Below, one piece after another: positions 1 through 8,359 of a stretch of 45,319 nt of DNA. This DNA is from a virus: positions 1 through 45,319 of the IMG/VR virus record IMGVR_UViG_3300048589_000345. One strand, written 5' to 3'. The stretch's first letter is position 1. The number at the start of each line of letters is the position of its first letter. The position numbers and the translations under genes are program-made. A model generated the notes under the pieces. It saw only the letters and a program-made list of their open reading frames with translations, was not told where the DNA came from and did no database searches.

Positions 1-84
1 GGAAAGCACCGTAACCGGCGGGGGCGCCCGCGCGCCGCGCCACAGGGGCGCGACACGAACACCGCAACGGAGCATGACAAATGA
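1..84 (+). CDS. 3' fragment of the small membrane protein gene that is complete at 45050-45256
   Basis: This is the C-terminal part of the 68-residue protein encoded at 45050-45256, cut by the contig end. The stop codon TGA (82-84) overlaps the ATG of the next gene (81-83). It is not a separate gene. Confidence 0.8.
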   Translation, partial: GKHRNRRGRPRAAPQGRDTNTATEHDK

Positions 85-147
85 CCATCGCAACCGATTT
101 CGAGATCCAGAACGACAAGGACATCCGCTACATCGGCGCCGCACACG
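1..147. repeat. terminal direct repeat, left copy
   Basis: Bases 1-147 match 45173-45319 except at position 3 (A here, C there) and position 21 (G here, C there). The repeat carries the end of one gene (stop at 82-84) and the start of the next (ATG at 81). This is what an assembler leaves when it reads through a circular or terminally redundant molecule. The two mismatches lie near the extreme left end and may be sequencing or assembly error. Confidence 0.9.
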
Positions 148-1772
148 CGGCGTCGGGTGCCGGGTACTACACCGTGCTGGAACTGCACCGCTGGCTGCAA
201 GACCTCGCTGACGACGCGAGCAGCGCCGGCGACGACTACATGGACATCACGCGGGACACCCCCTCGGACAAGTCCTTCGACACGATCATCAACCTGATCA
301 ACGGCTTCAATCTCGACGACACCAGTGCCGAGCATATCTACGGCGGCTCGATTATTCAGGCCGGTGGCGACGTGATCTATGACGGTGTGCAGGTCGTCGC
401 GAACGCGGGCTGTCATGTCGAGATCGTCCAGAACGGCGCGATCATCACCAACGACTTCTGGAACAGCATCCCCTTCGGTGGCAGCGCCGAGGGCACCAGC
501 CCCGACGCGGCGAACGGCATCAGCGCGCGCTTTATGGTGAAGGTGCGCACGGGCGGGGCCGACATCGACGGGCGTAAGCTCCTGTTCCAGACCCGCGAGT
601 GGGGCAAGACCTACTCCGAGTTCAAGGTCAACGGAACCGGGCGGGGCGTGAACGTCGTGCCGCTCACCTACGCCGATGACCTGAACAACGCCACCTTGAT
701 CGCGACCATTGCGGCCATCGCCGACATCAGCAACACCGAAGGCTACCGCGCGATTGACGTCGACAACAGCGGCACGCCGGAGAACTACTACTCCGAGTGG
801 GACAAGGGTGCCAACAGCATCAACTCGTTCTACGAGCGCATGAAGTGGCTGACTCGGCGCGGCTCTGCCAGCACGGTCTACGGCATCAACGGCGAACTGT
901 TCCGGGGTATCACGCACGAGATCACGACCGACACGGCGTCGGGTACGTTCTCTGCCGTCGAGGCCGTGTCGTGGAGCGGTGGCACTGGGCGCATGCTGGC
1001 GATCAACAGCACCACCGCACCCACGAAGATGTGGATTCAGCTGCTCACGGGCGTGGCCCCTACCGACAACCAGGTCATTACCGGCGGCACGTCGGCTGCG
1101 ACCTGCCAGGTGAACGTCACGGTCACCGACCGCGCGCTGAGCTTCCCGTTCTGTGGCGTCTCGACCGGTTCGGCGCTCATCGGCGGCTACGGCTTCGGAG
1201 TCCAGGCGCTGGATCTGAGCGCGAACGACAAGGTGTTCGACCTGACCAACACGCTGCGCCAGGCGCCGAACTACGTCACCTTCACCGTCGGCGGGGTGGT
1301 GTCCACCGAAGACTACGTGCTGGTCGCCCCCGCAGACACCGGGGCCATCGACACCAACTTCTTCACGCTGGACGGGGCGCTCTCGGGCGCCGCGGTGACC
1401 TCTGTCGTCGTCAACGAGGCGATTCCGACGTGGTTGCCCTCCACCGGCACGATCCGCATCGCGCGGGCCAGCGGCGCGTACACGCGTCATCCGTACAGTG
1501 CCTACAACACCGGCACCAAGACCTTCACAATCACGGCGCACGACTTCAGCAGCAACGGCGCGGCTGACGATGCCAACTGCTTCCCGACTCCCATCGACAA
1601 GCTCGCGGGCGCGACCAGTGAAGCGTTCACCGGCATCTATCCGGGGGCGGATGTGGATCTCTACATCCGCGTGCGCGACGGCGGGAGCACGCCGATCAAG
1701 ACCTTCGAATCGACGGGTACGCTCGGCAGTGGCGGCGGGTCGGCGACGGCAGTACGCACGTCTGACGCGTGA
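81..1772 (+). CDS. phage structural protein, probable fibre/appendage protein
   Basis: A 563-residue acidic protein with no signal peptide or membrane segment. Its first ~110 residues are mixed helical; the rest is Gly/Thr/Ser/Asp-rich with alternating polar-hydrophobic stretches typical of beta-structured virion proteins, and it ends in a Gly/Ser-rich tail. The ATG overlaps the stop of the preceding small membrane-protein gene. It is followed after 11 bases by another large beta-rich protein, so the two are probably co-expressed and act together. No enzymatic motif was recognised. Position between the lysis genes and the capsid fusion gene fits a late virion component, but whether it is a tail fibre, head fibre or baseplate part cannot be told from sequence alone. 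Confidence 0.55.
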   Translation: MTIATDFEIQNDKDIRYIGAAHAASGAGYYTVLELHRWLQDLADDASSAGDDYMDITRDTPSDKSFDTIINLINGFNLDDTSAEHIYGGSIIQAGGDVIYDGVQVVANAGCHVEIVQNGAIITNDFWNSIPFGGSAEGTSPDAANGISARFMVKVRTGGADIDGRKLLFQTREWGKTYSEFKVNGTGRGVNVVPLTYADDLNNATLIATIAAIADISNTEGYRAIDVDNSGTPENYYSEWDKGANSINSFYERMKWLTRRGSASTVYGINGELFRGITHEITTDTASGTFSAVEAVSWSGGTGRMLAINSTTAPTKMWIQLLTGVAPTDNQVITGGTSAATCQVNVTVTDRALSFPFCGVSTGSALIGGYGFGVQALDLSANDKVFDLTNTLRQAPNYVTFTVGGVVSTEDYVLVAPADTGAIDTNFFTLDGALSGAAVTSVVVNEAIPTWLPSTGTIRIARASGAYTRHPYSAYNTGTKTFTITAHDFSSNGAADDANCFPTPIDKLAGATSEAFTGIYPGADVDLYIRVRDGGSTPIKTFESTGTLGSGGGSATAVRTSDA

Positions 1773-1783
1773 GGTAGCGCCCG

Positions 1784-4393
1784 ATGGCGACTATCAGCAC
1801 CAGCCAGACCTTCGACAGCGCGGCGCGCACGGCGGGCGAGGCGTTCACCATCACCTCCGGGGCGGTGTTCACCATCGACTCGGACACGCGCGATGGCAAG
1901 AACGCCGCCGCCGCGCGGGCCGGCTCGATGAGTTCGTTCACCATGACCGCCGCCTCGGGCGGGCAGGTGCTCGTGGATGGCACGAAGGTTTGGCTGATTG
2001 CCTACGACGGGCGCATCGGCACGCCGAACGTCCCGGCGCTCGGCACCATCATCCAGGGGGTGACCTCCGGCGCGTATGGCGAGCTGATGAACTGCACGTC
2101 GGCGATCAACGCCGTGCCGACAGCCGCCGGTGCCGCGATGCCGGCCACCGGCTACTTCAAGCTCAAGAGCGTCACCGGCACGTTTCAGGACAACGAGACA
2201 CTGGAGATTCAGGGGTCTACCGACCTGTGCCTCGCCAACGGCATCGGGGCACGCGGCTGGATCGAAGTCGTCATGGACGATGCGGCGACCCATACCATCG
2301 GCCGCGCGCAGACTTACAAGATCACCGGCGACTGGTACGTGTCGGAAACCGTCGGCTCTGGCTCCGCGCACCAGCAGGTGCAGTTTCCCAACTATGGTGG
2401 CGCGAATTTCTTCCTGCCGGGCTGCTGGGTGGACGAGGCCGCCGACGGCAACTGGGAGTTCTGGCCGGCGTGCATCACCGGCACCGGCACCTTCTGGTCG
2501 GCGGCAAACATGCTGGCCGAGACGAAGAACAAGTTCTGCGAGTGCCTGGGCGGCGGCATCATCCGCTTTGGCGGCAACGGCACGACCGCATGGGGCAAGA
2601 TCCCGACGGCCGGCGCGAAGTTCCGCATCCCGAACGTCCTGCTGAAGTCCGCAGCCACGGCTTCCCGCGCCTCGGACTCTGTTCCGCACGCGACCACGAC
2701 AAGCCGCCCTGATTTTGCGATGACGAATGCCGGGTCCATCGACATTGATGGGGCCATCGGCCACTGGAACATCGTCTCCAGCCAAGCGTATTCCGTGAAG
2801 CTGAAGCGATTGGCGTTGTTCGACATATACAACATCTCTGAGACAGCGGCTCCGCTGGACTTCGACGATTGCCACAACGGCAACTACATCATCGCGCAGG
2901 ATGCTGCTGCCTTTGTGTTGGCGAACAACTACGCCGGCGGAACAATCGCCAATTGCAAGTTCGGTCGGACGGGGACGATCGCCTCGGGGGACTATGGGAC
3001 GAGCGTTAGCTTCTGCAACAACATCACGTTCAGCGGGTGCCACTTTCAGGGGCGCACGCTGCGTACCAACGCCGCTGGCTACACGTCCTACTTCGCATAC
3101 TGCGCCGGGCTGATATTCAATGACTGCGTGACGGTGGGGAGCGGCACGTACATCTTCACTTGCACCAACACGACGATCAACGACCACCAGTACGCTGACA
3201 ACTACGCCGGCATCTCGAGCGTCACGAACGCCCCACTGGGCGCTCTGATCCTGACCAACTCGAATGGCGTCCTGATCGACGGGTTCTCGTGGTACACATC
3301 GACCGCGAACCAGCACCCGGATACGTGCATCGTCTACACGTCGTTCACCCAGAATCTGAAGGTGCGCAACATCGGCGCCTTCGCGTCCAAGCTCTCGGCC
3401 GGCTCGTCGAACGCCATGCTGTATTTCTGCAACGACGCGGGCAACTCCTACAATCTGGAGTTCAAGCGCATCTACATGGACTTGATCGCGACGACGTTCT
3501 TCAACTGCGTCAACTCGACCAAGAAGGTGCAGATCGCCAACTGCGAGGGCAACGTCACGGCGTACAAGGCGCTGGCCGCCGGCGCGTTGGACATGGAGGT
3601 CAAGAACTGCGGGCTGCTCGGCACCGGGTTTGGCATCGTGCCGGCGTCGCTGCTCTCGATCTACGGCTCGATGTTCGCGCACATCTTCACGTCCTCGACC
3701 GCCGGGCGGCTGCAGTGGCTGTTCAACGAGGACTCGGCGGCGAACTCGGCCTACGTCACGAAGTCGTTCAGCACATCATCAACCGGCACGTCGGGATTCA
3801 ACTCCGGCGGCGGTGTAGCGCTCATCAACTCCGGCGATTACATCATCTGCGAGTTCCCTTGGACGATCATCGGTGTCGACAGCTTCAACTCCGGCGCCGT
3901 CACGGTCACGACCTCGACCAACATGACGACCGAGTACGCCATAGACACGGGTTCGGGGTACGGCGCCTGGACGACGTTCAACTCGACCAATTTGTCTGCG
4001 GAGACGGTGGACGAAGTGGCGGGCTTTCGCATCAAGCTGCGGATCACGGCCAACGCCACCAACGCATCGAACCTCGTCACGCGCGTATCGTGTCTGACGG
4101 ACAGCAACTCGGTCGCACAGGCGCTGCAGTATCCGCTCGACCTTGCTACGGTCAGCATGACGGGGTTGGCGACTGGCAGCCGGGTGAAGGCGACCAAGGT
4201 TTCCGATAGCACCCTGCTTTTCAACGGGCCGGAATCTGGCGGGGCCATCAGCTTCGAGACGGATTACATCGGCGCCATCGCGTTGGAAGCGCGCAAGGCG
4301 TCCGCCGCGCCGTTCTACAAGCCCTTCGTCACGCAGGTGACGACGGTCGCCAATACCACCGCTTCGGCGGTTGCCCTGCAGCAGCTCGACTGA
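1784..4393 (+). CDS. large structural protein, probable fibre/spike with beta-helix-like region
   Basis: An 869-residue protein. The N-terminal ~290 residues are Gly/Ala/Thr-rich. Residues ~300-640 contain many short Asn/Cys/Gly turns spaced by hydrophobic strands (for example repeated N-C or F-N-x-C patterns), a look common in right-handed parallel beta-helix spikes. The C-terminal ~200 residues look like beta-sandwich. It has more cysteines than most virion proteins here. It follows the 563-aa structural protein by 11 bases and precedes a small gene by one base. I infer a receptor-binding or depolymerase-type appendage; no catalytic residues could be assigned. Confidence 0.5.
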   Translation: MATISTSQTFDSAARTAGEAFTITSGAVFTIDSDTRDGKNAAAARAGSMSSFTMTAASGGQVLVDGTKVWLIAYDGRIGTPNVPALGTIIQGVTSGAYGELMNCTSAINAVPTAAGAAMPATGYFKLKSVTGTFQDNETLEIQGSTDLCLANGIGARGWIEVVMDDAATHTIGRAQTYKITGDWYVSETVGSGSAHQQVQFPNYGGANFFLPGCWVDEAADGNWEFWPACITGTGTFWSAANMLAETKNKFCECLGGGIIRFGGNGTTAWGKIPTAGAKFRIPNVLLKSAATASRASDSVPHATTTSRPDFAMTNAGSIDIDGAIGHWNIVSSQAYSVKLKRLALFDIYNISETAAPLDFDDCHNGNYIIAQDAAAFVLANNYAGGTIANCKFGRTGTIASGDYGTSVSFCNNITFSGCHFQGRTLRTNAAGYTSYFAYCAGLIFNDCVTVGSGTYIFTCTNTTINDHQYADNYAGISSVTNAPLGALILTNSNGVLIDGFSWYTSTANQHPDTCIVYTSFTQNLKVRNIGAFASKLSAGSSNAMLYFCNDAGNSYNLEFKRIYMDLIATTFFNCVNSTKKVQIANCEGNVTAYKALAAGALDMEVKNCGLLGTGFGIVPASLLSIYGSMFAHIFTSSTAGRLQWLFNEDSAANSAYVTKSFSTSSTGTSGFNSGGGVALINSGDYIICEFPWTIIGVDSFNSGAVTVTTSTNMTTEYAIDTGSGYGAWTTFNSTNLSAETVDEVAGFRIKLRITANATNASNLVTRVSCLTDSNSVAQALQYPLDLATVSMTGLATGSRVKATKVSDSTLLFNGPESGGAISFETDYIGAIALEARKASAAPFYKPFVTQVTTVANTTASAVALQQLD

Positions 4394-4394
4394 C

Positions 4395-4934
4395 ATGGCC
4401 ATCAGCATCAACTGGTCGACCAAGGTCATCACCATTCCGCAGGCGCACCTGACCGCGCTCGGCGGTGGCTTGTACGAGCTGGATGTCGACGTCTTCCGTC
4501 TCGCGCTCAAGGACATCGAGGACGGGGAGGACGGCATCGCCTTCCCCGACACGCACCGGCACAACACCGAGGTGACGCTGGCCGGCGTGACCTACGCGCG
4601 CACGTTCGAGATCGTCAACGGATACACGGTGACGTTCCAGGACACGGGCACCCCCTACACAGTGAAGTGCGTGGGGGCGAACCACAACATCGGGGACGTC
4701 AAGAACGTCAACCAGGTGAGCCTGATCGTGGGCAACTCGGCGGGCTTGATCACGGTCTCGTCGGGCTCCGGCCTGAGCGTGGAGCAATCCGACATGCTCG
4801 AAGCACTCGCGAAGATCCACGGGCTCGTGATCGGCGCACCGCTGACCGTTTCGACCACCTCGCGAGAGGCGGGCGGCATAGAGCAGACGATCGAAGATGC
4901 GGCCGGCGTGGTGACCGTGGAGCGCGTGGCGTGA
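4395..4934 (+). CDS. hypothetical virion-associated protein
   Basis: The product is 179 residues from the ATG at 4395, which follows the upstream stop by one base; an in-frame ATG at 4371 lies inside the upstream gene and is less likely. The first ~130 residues are beta-rich; residues ~135-179 carry a Gly/Ser linker and a helical stretch (SVEQSDMLEALAKIHGLVIG), a pattern often seen at the end of small phage proteins that end in a coiled or docking helix. The family was not recognised. Tight linkage to the two large structural genes suggests a chaperone or connector for them. Confidence 0.6.
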   Translation: MAISINWSTKVITIPQAHLTALGGGLYELDVDVFRLALKDIEDGEDGIAFPDTHRHNTEVTLAGVTYARTFEIVNGYTVTFQDTGTPYTVKCVGANHNIGDVKNVNQVSLIVGNSAGLITVSSGSGLSVEQSDMLEALAKIHGLVIGAPLTVSTTSREAGGIEQTIEDAAGVVTVERVA

Positions 4935-5161
4935 GCCTCGACGCCCGCGCGGTCGCGCTGCAGGGCCTCGTGCCCGTGGGTGCCGGCGGTGCCGTGGTGC
5001 TGGTCACTGGCGAGCCCTCGGCCGACGTGCTTGTAGCGTTGTCCGCACACCTGGACGTCGCCCTTACGTCCGACCTCGCCGCGCCCAGGCTCTCCGCCGA
5101 CAACGGCATCGCGCTCGGCGCGCACCTGCAATCCACCCAGATCACCGCGGAGACCTGCTGA
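4931..5161 (+). CDS. small hypothetical protein
   Basis: The product is 76 residues, starting with GTG at 4931 that overlaps the upstream TGA (GTGA), a coupling arrangement used repeatedly in this genome. It is hydrophobic and Ala/Leu/Val-rich without a clear membrane segment. It reads in a frame distinct from both neighbours and ends two bases before the next ATG. Function unknown. Confidence 0.5.
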   Translation: MSLDARAVALQGLVPVGAGGAVVLVTGEPSADVLVALSAHLDVALTSDLAAPRLSADNGIALGAHLQSTQITAETC

Positions 5162-5163
5162 CC

Positions 5164-5499
5164 ATGCGCGATATCACCCTCGTGACCGGCGATGACGTGA
5201 CCCTGCTGCAGACGCTGAAGAAAGATGCCGCCACCTTCGACATGTCGGCAGCCACCGACGTGAAGAGCGTGCTGTTGGCGGCGTCTACGCGCGAGCCGCT
5301 GTTCGACCCCGTGGCACAGATCGAAGCCGGCGGCGCCGACTGGTCCGCGAGCCTGGTGGAGCACGTGTTCCCGGCGGCCACGACGGCGCTGATCACCTAC
5401 ACCGGCCCCGCCATCCTCGAAACGCAGGTCACGCTCTCGGGCAAGAAAAGCACCTGGTTCTCCACGAACCTGGTGATCGTGGCCGGCACCATCGAATAG
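5164..5499 (+). CDS. small virion-associated protein of unknown function
   Basis: The product is 111 residues, beginning MRDITLVTGDDVTLLQTLKKD, with a beta-rich composition resembling small domains found with phage fibre and baseplate proteins. It is the last gene of the five-gene block (81-5499) that sits before the capsid fusion gene, and is followed by a 101-base gap holding an inverted repeat. The family was not identified with certainty. Confidence 0.55.
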   Translation: MRDITLVTGDDVTLLQTLKKDAATFDMSAATDVKSVLLAASTREPLFDPVAQIEAGGADWSASLVEHVFPAATTALITYTGPAILETQVTLSGKKSTWFSTNLVIVAGTIE

Positions 5500-5512
5500 C
5501 CGGCTGCAAAAA

Positions 5513-5539
5513 ATTCTCATAATCGCCAGAAATGAGAAT
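5513..5539. promoter_or_regulatory. inverted repeat upstream of the capsid fusion gene
   Basis: ATTCTCAT (5513-5520) and ATGAGAAT (5532-5539) are perfect 8-bp inverted arms around an 11-base loop, and a run of six A (5508-5513) precedes them. On the minus strand the same element reads as a weak hairpin followed by a T-run. It lies in the only sizeable gap between the fibre block and the head genes, so it could be an operator, a processing site or a minus-strand terminator. Confidence 0.4.
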
Positions 5540-5600
5540 CCGCCCCGTGCATTCTCTGCCCGCATGAGTATCGCAAGACACAACATCTGGAATTCACCCG

Positions 5601-7628
5601 ATGCCTGATCTGACGACGGCCGCCCGGTGGTACGAAATCAAGGCGCGCGCGGCGGCTGCAGACAAGCCCTCGATGGCCGAGATCTACGTCTACGGCAACA
5701 TCGGTGACCGCTGGGACGAAAACGGCGTCATCGCCGCCGAGCTGGTGCGCGACATCGCCGCGCTCGACGTCGAGACCATCACGCTGCGCATCAACTCCTA
5801 CGGCGGCAGCGCCGTCGATGGCATCGCGATCTACAACGCGCTCAAGCGCCACCGCGCCATCGTGGACGCGCACGTCGATGGCGTCGCCATTTCCTGCGCC
5901 GGCTATCTGGCCATGGCGGGCGACACGCTCACCATGGCCGCCAATGCGCAGCTGATGATCCACGCGCCCTGGACCTACGCCGCTGGCAACGCCGTCGAGC
6001 TGCGCGAGCAGGCCGATGTGCTCGACCGCTACGCCCGCGCCATGGCCTCGGCCTACGCCGGCAAGAGCGGCAAGTCCCTGGATGCGTGCCTGGCGCTGCT
6101 CGCCGACGGAAAAGACCACTGGTACTCGGCCGATGAGGCCGTGTCCGAGGGCTTCGCCGATACGGTCAGCGACCCGATGCAGGCTGCCGCATCCATTGCG
6201 CGCAGCTTCGACCTCTCCCGCTTTGTCAACCCACCGGTGGCACAGTCCGCCGCCACTGCTCAGGAGGCAAACATGCCCAGCAACACCCCGGCACCCGTCG
6301 CCGCTCCCGTCGAGTCGGCCGTTGTGCCGTTCGCCCGTACCGCCGACATGAACAAGGACGTGCTGGCGCTGTTCAGCCCGTTCATCGCCCGCGATGGGAT
6401 CCAGGCCCTGCAGACCGAGGTGCTGGCAGACCCGGCGCTGAAACTCGAAGACATCCAGTCGCGGCTGCTCGCCAAGCTAGGCTCGGACGGGGCGCCGGCC
6501 AACCCCGCCGGCGCGCACCCGCGCGCCGAAGTCATCGAGGATGAGCTGGACAAGCGCAAGACCGCCGCATCCGCGGCGATCCTGGCGCGCGCCGGCATGG
6601 CCGATGACAAGACGCGCGCGGCGCTGAACGGCAACCCGTTCCGCGGCGCGAAGCTGATCGACATCGCGCGCTCCTCGCTCGAGCGCGCCGGCGTGCGCCA
6701 CGCCGGCATGAGCCAGATGGAAGTCGTCGCGGCGGCATTCACGCAGGGCACGTCGGACTTCCCGATCCTGCTCGAAAATGCGATGCACAAGTCCCTGCAG
6801 TCGGCCTATGCCGTGGCGCCCCTCACCTGGTCGCGCTTCTGCGCCCGAGGTTCCGTGAGCGACTTCCGCGCCCACAACCGCTACCAGGTCGGCAGCTTCG
6901 GCAACCTGGACACCGTCAACGAGCTCGGCGAGTTCACCAACAAGGCGGTGCCGGATGGCCAGAAGGCGAGCATCGCCGCCACCACCAAGGGCAACATCAT
7001 CAACCTGTCGCGCCAGGCGGTCATCAACGATGACCTGGGCGCGTTCATCGGGTTGAGTGCCAGCCTCGGACGCGCGGCAGCGCGTACCGTCGAAGCGGCG
7101 GTCTATGCCCTGCTGGCGCAGAACGCCGGCCTCGGCCCGACGGTGGGTTCCGCTCCGCTGTTCGACGCCACCCACGCCAACGTGGGCGCGGCCGGCGCGC
7201 TGTCGGTCACGACGGTCGAGGGCGCGCGCGTGCTCATGGCCTCGCAGACCGATGTGTCGGGCAATGACTACCTCGACCTGCGCCCGGCGGTGATCCTGGT
7301 GCCCATGGCCTCCGGTGGTACGGCGCGCGTGATCAACGATGCGCAATACGACCCCGACACCGCCAACAAGCTGCAGATGCCCAACCGGGTGCGCGGCCTG
7401 TTCCGCGACGTGATCGACACGCCGCGCCTGTCCGGCACGCGCTTCTACACCTTCGCCGATCCGATGGAGGCGCCGGTGCTCGAGGTGGCTTTCCTGGACG
7501 GCCAGGAAGACCCGTACCTGGAGCTGCAGAACGGCTTCGAGGTGGACGGCGCGCGCTACAAGGTGCGCCTGGACTTCGGCGTGGCCGCACTCGACTGGCG
7601 TGGCGCCACCACCCACGCCGGCGCCTGA
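5601..7628 (+). CDS. ClpP-like prohead protease / scaffold / major capsid fusion protein
   Basis: The product is 675 residues. Residues ~25-200 form a ClpP-like (S14/S49-type) prohead protease: INSYGGSAVDG near 64-74, the nucleophile Ser98 in GVAISCAGY, and His121 in LMIHAPW. Residues ~225-380 are charged, helical and Pro/Ala-rich, as expected of a scaffold/delta domain. Residues ~390-675 resemble the Mu gpT-type major head subunit. Protease-capsid fusions are a known family; the protease and scaffold parts are expected to be removed during head maturation. A second ribosome-binding site lies inside the gene (see 6273). The gene is preceded by a 101-base gap and followed by a GC hairpin, then the cement gene. 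Confidence 0.85.
   Translation: MPDLTTAARWYEIKARAAAADKPSMAEIYVYGNIGDRWDENGVIAAELVRDIAALDVETITLRINSYGGSAVDGIAIYNALKRHRAIVDAHVDGVAISCAGYLAMAGDTLTMAANAQLMIHAPWTYAAGNAVELREQADVLDRYARAMASAYAGKSGKSLDACLALLADGKDHWYSADEAVSEGFADTVSDPMQAAASIARSFDLSRFVNPPVAQSAATAQEANMPSNTPAPVAAPVESAVVPFARTADMNKDVLALFSPFIARDGIQALQTEVLADPALKLEDIQSRLLAKLGSDGAPANPAGAHPRAEVIEDELDKRKTAASAAILARAGMADDKTRAALNGNPFRGAKLIDIARSSLERAGVRHAGMSQMEVVAAAFTQGTSDFPILLENAMHKSLQSAYAVAPLTWSRFCARGSVSDFRAHNRYQVGSFGNLDTVNELGEFTNKAVPDGQKASIAATTKGNIINLSRQAVINDDLGAFIGLSASLGRAAARTVEAAVYALLAQNAGLGPTVGSAPLFDATHANVGAAGALSVTTVEGARVLMASQTDVSGNDYLDLRPAVILVPMASGGTARVINDAQYDPDTANKLQMPNRVRGLFRDVIDTPRLSGTRFYTFADPMEAPVLEVAFLDGQEDPYLELQNGFEVDGARYKVRLDFGVAALDWRGATTHAGA
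6273..7628 (+). CDS. internal in-frame start: probable scaffold-capsid product lacking the protease
   Basis: Within the fusion gene an exact AGGAGG (6262-6267) stands five bases before an in-frame ATG (6273, codon 225), at the junction between the ClpP-like domain and the scaffold region. Translation from here would give a 451-residue protein consisting of scaffold plus capsid. The layout parallels lambda C/Nu3, where scaffold is made from an internal start in the protease gene. This would allow capsid subunits to outnumber protease domains. The signal is seen directly; its use is inferred. Confidence 0.6.
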   Translation: MPSNTPAPVAAPVESAVVPFARTADMNKDVLALFSPFIARDGIQALQTEVLADPALKLEDIQSRLLAKLGSDGAPANPAGAHPRAEVIEDELDKRKTAASAAILARAGMADDKTRAALNGNPFRGAKLIDIARSSLERAGVRHAGMSQMEVVAAAFTQGTSDFPILLENAMHKSLQSAYAVAPLTWSRFCARGSVSDFRAHNRYQVGSFGNLDTVNELGEFTNKAVPDGQKASIAATTKGNIINLSRQAVINDDLGAFIGLSASLGRAAARTVEAAVYALLAQNAGLGPTVGSAPLFDATHANVGAAGALSVTTVEGARVLMASQTDVSGNDYLDLRPAVILVPMASGGTARVINDAQYDPDTANKLQMPNRVRGLFRDVIDTPRLSGTRFYTFADPMEAPVLEVAFLDGQEDPYLELQNGFEVDGARYKVRLDFGVAALDWRGATTHAGA

Positions 7629-7648
7629 TCCAACGGAACATTGAACCC

Positions 7649-7666
7649 GGGCCGGCTCGCCGGCCC
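7649..7666 (+). terminator. GC-rich hairpin between capsid and cement genes
   Basis: GGGCCGGC (7649-7656) and GCCGGCCC (7659-7666) form a perfect 8-bp stem (7 bp with a realistic loop). No T-run follows, so it is more likely a partial terminator or an mRNA-processing/stabilising hairpin that adjusts the capsid-to-cement ratio than a full terminator. Confidence 0.4.
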
Positions 7667-7686
7667 CAGACTCTAGGGAGCCTCAG

Positions 7687-8052
7687 ATGGCAAACAACTA
7701 CGTACAGCCCGGCGAAGTGATCGACTGGACCAACGGCGGATCGGACGTAACGGCCGGCGCCGTGGTGCGCATCGGCAAGATCCTCGGCGTTGCCCTGGTC
7801 GACATCGCCGGAAGTGCCACGGGATCGGTGCAGATCACCGGCGTCTTCGAGGTGCCCAAGGTCTCCGGCGCCGTGATCGCGCAGGGCGAGAACCTCACCT
7901 GGGACGCCTCGGCCGCCGCGTTCGACGACAACGCCGCCACGCCCGCCACGGGTGACGTGACCGGCGCGCCCGCGATCGCGTGGGAAGCGGCCGGCAACGG
8001 CGTCACCTCGTTCATGGTCAAGTTCACGGGCGTGCCGGGCACGGTGACCTGA
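7687..8052 (+). CDS. DUF2190-type capsid cement/decoration protein
   Basis: The product is 121 residues. The pattern near the start (VQPGEVIDWTN...VTAGAVVRIGKILGVA) and the later G-V-F-E-V-P-K and ENLTWDAS segments match the DUF2190 capsid cement family, small beta-barrel proteins that bind the outer head surface and stabilise the shell. Length is typical. It has a GGGAG ribosome-binding site (7675-7679) and lies directly after the capsid gene, the usual place. Its stop overlaps the next start. Confidence 0.75.
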   Translation: MANNYVQPGEVIDWTNGGSDVTAGAVVRIGKILGVALVDIAGSATGSVQITGVFEVPKVSGAVIAQGENLTWDASAAAFDDNAATPATGDVTGAPAIAWEAAGNGVTSFMVKFTGVPGTVT

Positions 8053-8357
8053 TGAGCTTTCGCGCCGCTGCGGATGCCGCGGCCACCGCCTGCCTGCGGC
8101 GGCTCGGCGAGGGCTCGGCCACGTACCAGCATGCCAGCGGCGCCGCGGTGGAGGTCGATGCCATGCTCGAAGAGGGCGCCGAAGTGCCCGACGCCTCCGG
8201 GCAGTACGTGGAGCGCACACGCGCGCTGTCCGTGCGCCGTGCCGAGCTGGCGCAGGCGGCGGTGGCGGGTGACCAGGTCACCGTGCTCGGCCAGCGCTAT
8301 CGCGTGCAGCGCGTGCTGGCCGATGACGGCCTGGTCGTGCGCCTCGCGGTGGCCTGA
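8052..8357 (+). CDS. head-tail joining protein (lambda FII-like)
   Basis: The product is 101 residues from the ATG at 8052, which overlaps the preceding stop as TGATG. The N-terminal helix is followed by a small beta-barrel-like domain (VLGQRYRVQRVLADDGLVVRLAVA at the end), resembling phage head-tail attachment proteins of the gpFII type that cap the connector and bind the tail. Its position between the cement gene and the tail terminator supports this. The assignment rests on size, fold impression and order. Confidence 0.6.
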   Translation: MSFRAAADAAATACLRRLGEGSATYQHASGAAVEVDAMLEEGAEVPDASGQYVERTRALSVRRAELAQAAVAGDQVTVLGQRYRVQRVLADDGLVVRLAVA

Positions 8358-8359
8358 GC

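Noticed and set aside
1661-3682. Long open frame (673 codons) on the minus strand
   Set aside because: It is antisense to the structural genes, Arg/Gly/Ala/Val-rich without domain features, and results from GC3 bias of the real genes.
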